This document shows positions 4,740 to 6,184 of a stretch of 6,184 bases of DNA, one piece after another. The position numbers and the translations under genes were made by a program. The stretch lies in the NCBI GenBank assembly GCA_023456995.1, contig JAEWNU010000146.1, positions 1 to 6,184 on the forward strand. Reading direction: 5' to 3'. The stretch is from Bacillota bacterium (GTDB taxonomy: Bacteria; Bacillota; Clostridia; Oscillospirales; Ruminococcaceae). A model generated the notes under the pieces. That model was not told the origin of the DNA. It searched no databases and saw only the letters and a list, made by a program, of their open reading frames with translations. Position 1 is the first letter of the stretch. Each line of letters opens with the position of its first letter.

Positions 4740-6184
4740 TTAGCGGGGCATCCAAATCTTTGTATAATTGTGCTGGTTGGCGGGGTGCGGAGAAAATCCG
4801 CTAATACCACGCGAAACACAAACGGTGGTGTTGGTACTATAAAGCGGAACCCATGGGCATTCCGAGACCACAATTTCCTGAAGCTCCCGATAGATTCCCG
4901 CGCGGGTCTGCGCGTCTGCACTGCCGCGCCCTTGCTCAATAAGCGCATCCACCCTTGCGCTTTTATAGCGCATCCGGTTGCTGGCTGCGCCAAAGTTCGG
5001 GGAATAGAACGGGTCAACGCTTCTGTCCGGGTCCAGTATCACGTTGTTCCAAGTGCCGATATGCGCCATCTGCTCGCCCGCGTTAATCTTTTTGAAAAAC
5101 GTTGTGGAATCGAGCGGCACCACCTTGAGCGTTATGCCGACATCCGCAAGATTTTGCTGTAGCAGCGGCAGGCAAAAATCAAAAGCTGGCTGTACTGTTA
5201 GCAGTTCCAGCGTAAAGCCGTTGGGATATCCGACCTGTGCCAGCAGCTTTTTAGCTTGCTGCGGGTCATAGGGGAACCCTTCCATTTTGTCATAGTAGCC
5301 GCTGATGCCCGGCCCCAAAACGGTGGTGGCCGCCCGCCCGTTACCTAGCAGCGTCTCTCTGACCAGCGTTTCTTTATCTATGGCGTGTGCAATTGCCCGC
5401 CTGACCAGCACATTGTTGAGCGGCGGTTTGGTCACGTTAAGCGCAATGTGGGCAACCGTCACCGACGGTACCTGCAAAAGCTTCAGGTCAGGGTCTTCAA
5501 TAATCTTTTCAAAGTCGGCGGAATCCAGCCACTCTGCCACCTGTATCTCGCCGGTTTCGAGCGCGTGCAGCCGCGCCTGATTGTCGGGAATGGCGCGCAT
5601 AACCAGCCGCGGGGTTGGCGGTGTTCCGCCAAAGTAGCGCTCGAACCGTTCAAGCAAAATGCGGTCGCCAACACGCCATTCGGTCAACTGGTAAGGGCCG
5701 GTACCAATCGGTTCAAACCGGCCACCGTCATTTTCAACCGCCGCCTTGCTCACAATGCTGCAGCCCGTCAGGCACAGCTTGGCCAAAAAGGGCTGATAAG
5801 GCTCGTTTAACACCACCTTGATGGTGAAGTCATCAAGCGCCTGCACCTCCTTCAAGGTGGAAAGCTGCGCCTTAACCCGCTCGGAATGCTTTGCCCGTTC
5901 CAGACTAAATTTGACGTCCTGTGCCGTCAGGCGGCTGCCGTCGTGAAAATAAACGTCGTCCCGAAGTGAAAAAATCCAAACCGTATCGGTCGTCTGCAAA
6001 TAAGACTTAACCAGCGAGGGCGAAATTTCACCGGTGTAAGGGTCGATGCTGAACAGCCGGTCATAAATCAGATAAAACACGCGAGCGGCGGCAATTTCGT
6101 CGGCGGCCTGCGGGTCGGTGGAGGTGACATCCTGATTGGTCGCAATCACAATCTCGTCGCGAGGCTGGCCCGTGCTTTTCTGCG
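4740..6184 (-). CDS. ABC transporter substrate-binding protein, family 5 (DppA/OppA-like), 5' end beyond window
   Basis: This gene is the C-terminal 480 residues of an extracytoplasmic solute-binding protein that delivers peptides, or related solutes such as nickel chelates, to an ABC importer. Recognisable family 5 stretches in order are ATNQDVTSTDP near the mature N-terminus, the VFYLIYDRLFSIDP block, WIFSLRDDVYFHDGSRLTAQDVKFSLERA, IGTGPYQLTEW, the LNVTKPPLNNVLVRRAIAHA block with AIDKETLV, FPYDPQQAKKLLAQVGYPNG, and a C-terminus ending KIWMPR. The frame is open to the window edge and continues upstream of a GTG at 6149 as QKSTGQPRDEIV, a typical linker after a lipoprotein signal peptide. That signal peptide should lie outside. 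The usual permease and ATPase partners are not after it; the gene ends at TAA 4742-4740 and a terminator follows. They may lie upstream, or it may be an orphan binding protein. Confidence 0.92.
   Translation of the reverse strand, partial: QKSTGQPRDEIVIATNQDVTSTDPQAADEIAAARVFYLIYDRLFSIDPYTGEISPSLVKSYLQTTDTVWIFSLRDDVYFHDGSRLTAQDVKFSLERAKHSERVKAQLSTLKEVQALDDFTIKVVLNEPYQPFLAKLCLTGCSIVSKAAVENDGGRFEPIGTGPYQLTEWRVGDRILLERFERYFGGTPPTPRLVMRAIPDNQARLHALETGEIQVAEWLDSADFEKIIEDPDLKLLQVPSVTVAHIALNVTKPPLNNVLVRRAIAHAIDKETLVRETLLGNGRAATTVLGPGISGYYDKMEGFPYDPQQAKKLLAQVGYPNGFTLELLTVQPAFDFCLPLLQQNLADVGITLKVVPLDSTTFFKKINAGEQMAHIGTWNNVILDPDRSVDPFYSPNFGAASNRMRYKSARVDALIEQGRGSADAQTRAGIYRELQEIVVSECPWVPLYSTNTTVCVSRGISGFSPHPANQHNYTKIWMPR

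Noticed and set aside
6147..6149. GTG as the start of the substrate-binding protein
   Set aside because: The frame stays open to the window edge with typical post-signal linker residues, and a start here would leave an exported protein with no signal peptide. It is an internal valine codon.

Overview
The window reads as a piece of a Gram-positive Clostridia chromosome. The evidence is an LCP-family cell-wall protein, strong AGGAGG-type ribosome binding sites, a TTG start, rho-independent terminators with long T-runs and roughly balanced base composition. The LCP protein has an 'SLERA...GVPI...DWLTH' version of the usual 'SIPRD' block. From memory this variant is common in Oscillospirales, so that order is a reasonable but unproven guess. 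All four genes lie on the minus strand, and the first and last run off the window.

In transcription order (high to low coordinate) the layout is as follows. (1) 6184-4740 is the C-terminal 480 residues of an extracytoplasmic family 5 (DppA/OppA-like) substrate-binding protein of a peptide-type ABC transporter, followed by a strong terminator at 4667-4620. (2) 4619-4507 is an intergenic regulatory region with a near-perfect sigma-54 (-24/-12) promoter, TGGCAC-N5-TTGC. A perfect 7-bp dyad (TTTGTAA/TTACAAA) lies about 150 bp upstream of the predicted transcription start, a suitable place for an enhancer-binding protein. (3) 4506-2920 is an N-acyl-D-amino-acid deacylase of the amidohydrolase superfamily, starting at TTG. 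(4) 2894-1566 is a polytopic secondary permease starting 25 nt after the deacylase stop, clearly the same operon. (5) 1565-1389 is a 3' region with three successive inverted repeats, the last a strong terminator. (6) 1386-1358 is a consensus sigma-A promoter (TTGACA-17-TAAAAT) that begins two bases after the terminator T-run. (7) 1204-1 is an LCP (LytR-CpsA-Psr) protein with an acidic C-terminal tail, 3'-truncated by the window.

My reading is that the central pair forms a small catabolic unit. The permease takes up an N-acylated D-amino acid or related compound, and the deacylase releases the D-amino acid. The unit is switched on through sigma-54 and an activator not encoded here. The peptide-binding protein upstream may belong to the same nutritional theme but has its own terminator. 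The LCP gene is a separate transcription unit for cell-envelope polymer attachment. The sigma-54 promoter with its candidate upstream activating site is the most notable observation. I see no mobile elements, CRISPR arrays, tRNA or rRNA genes.
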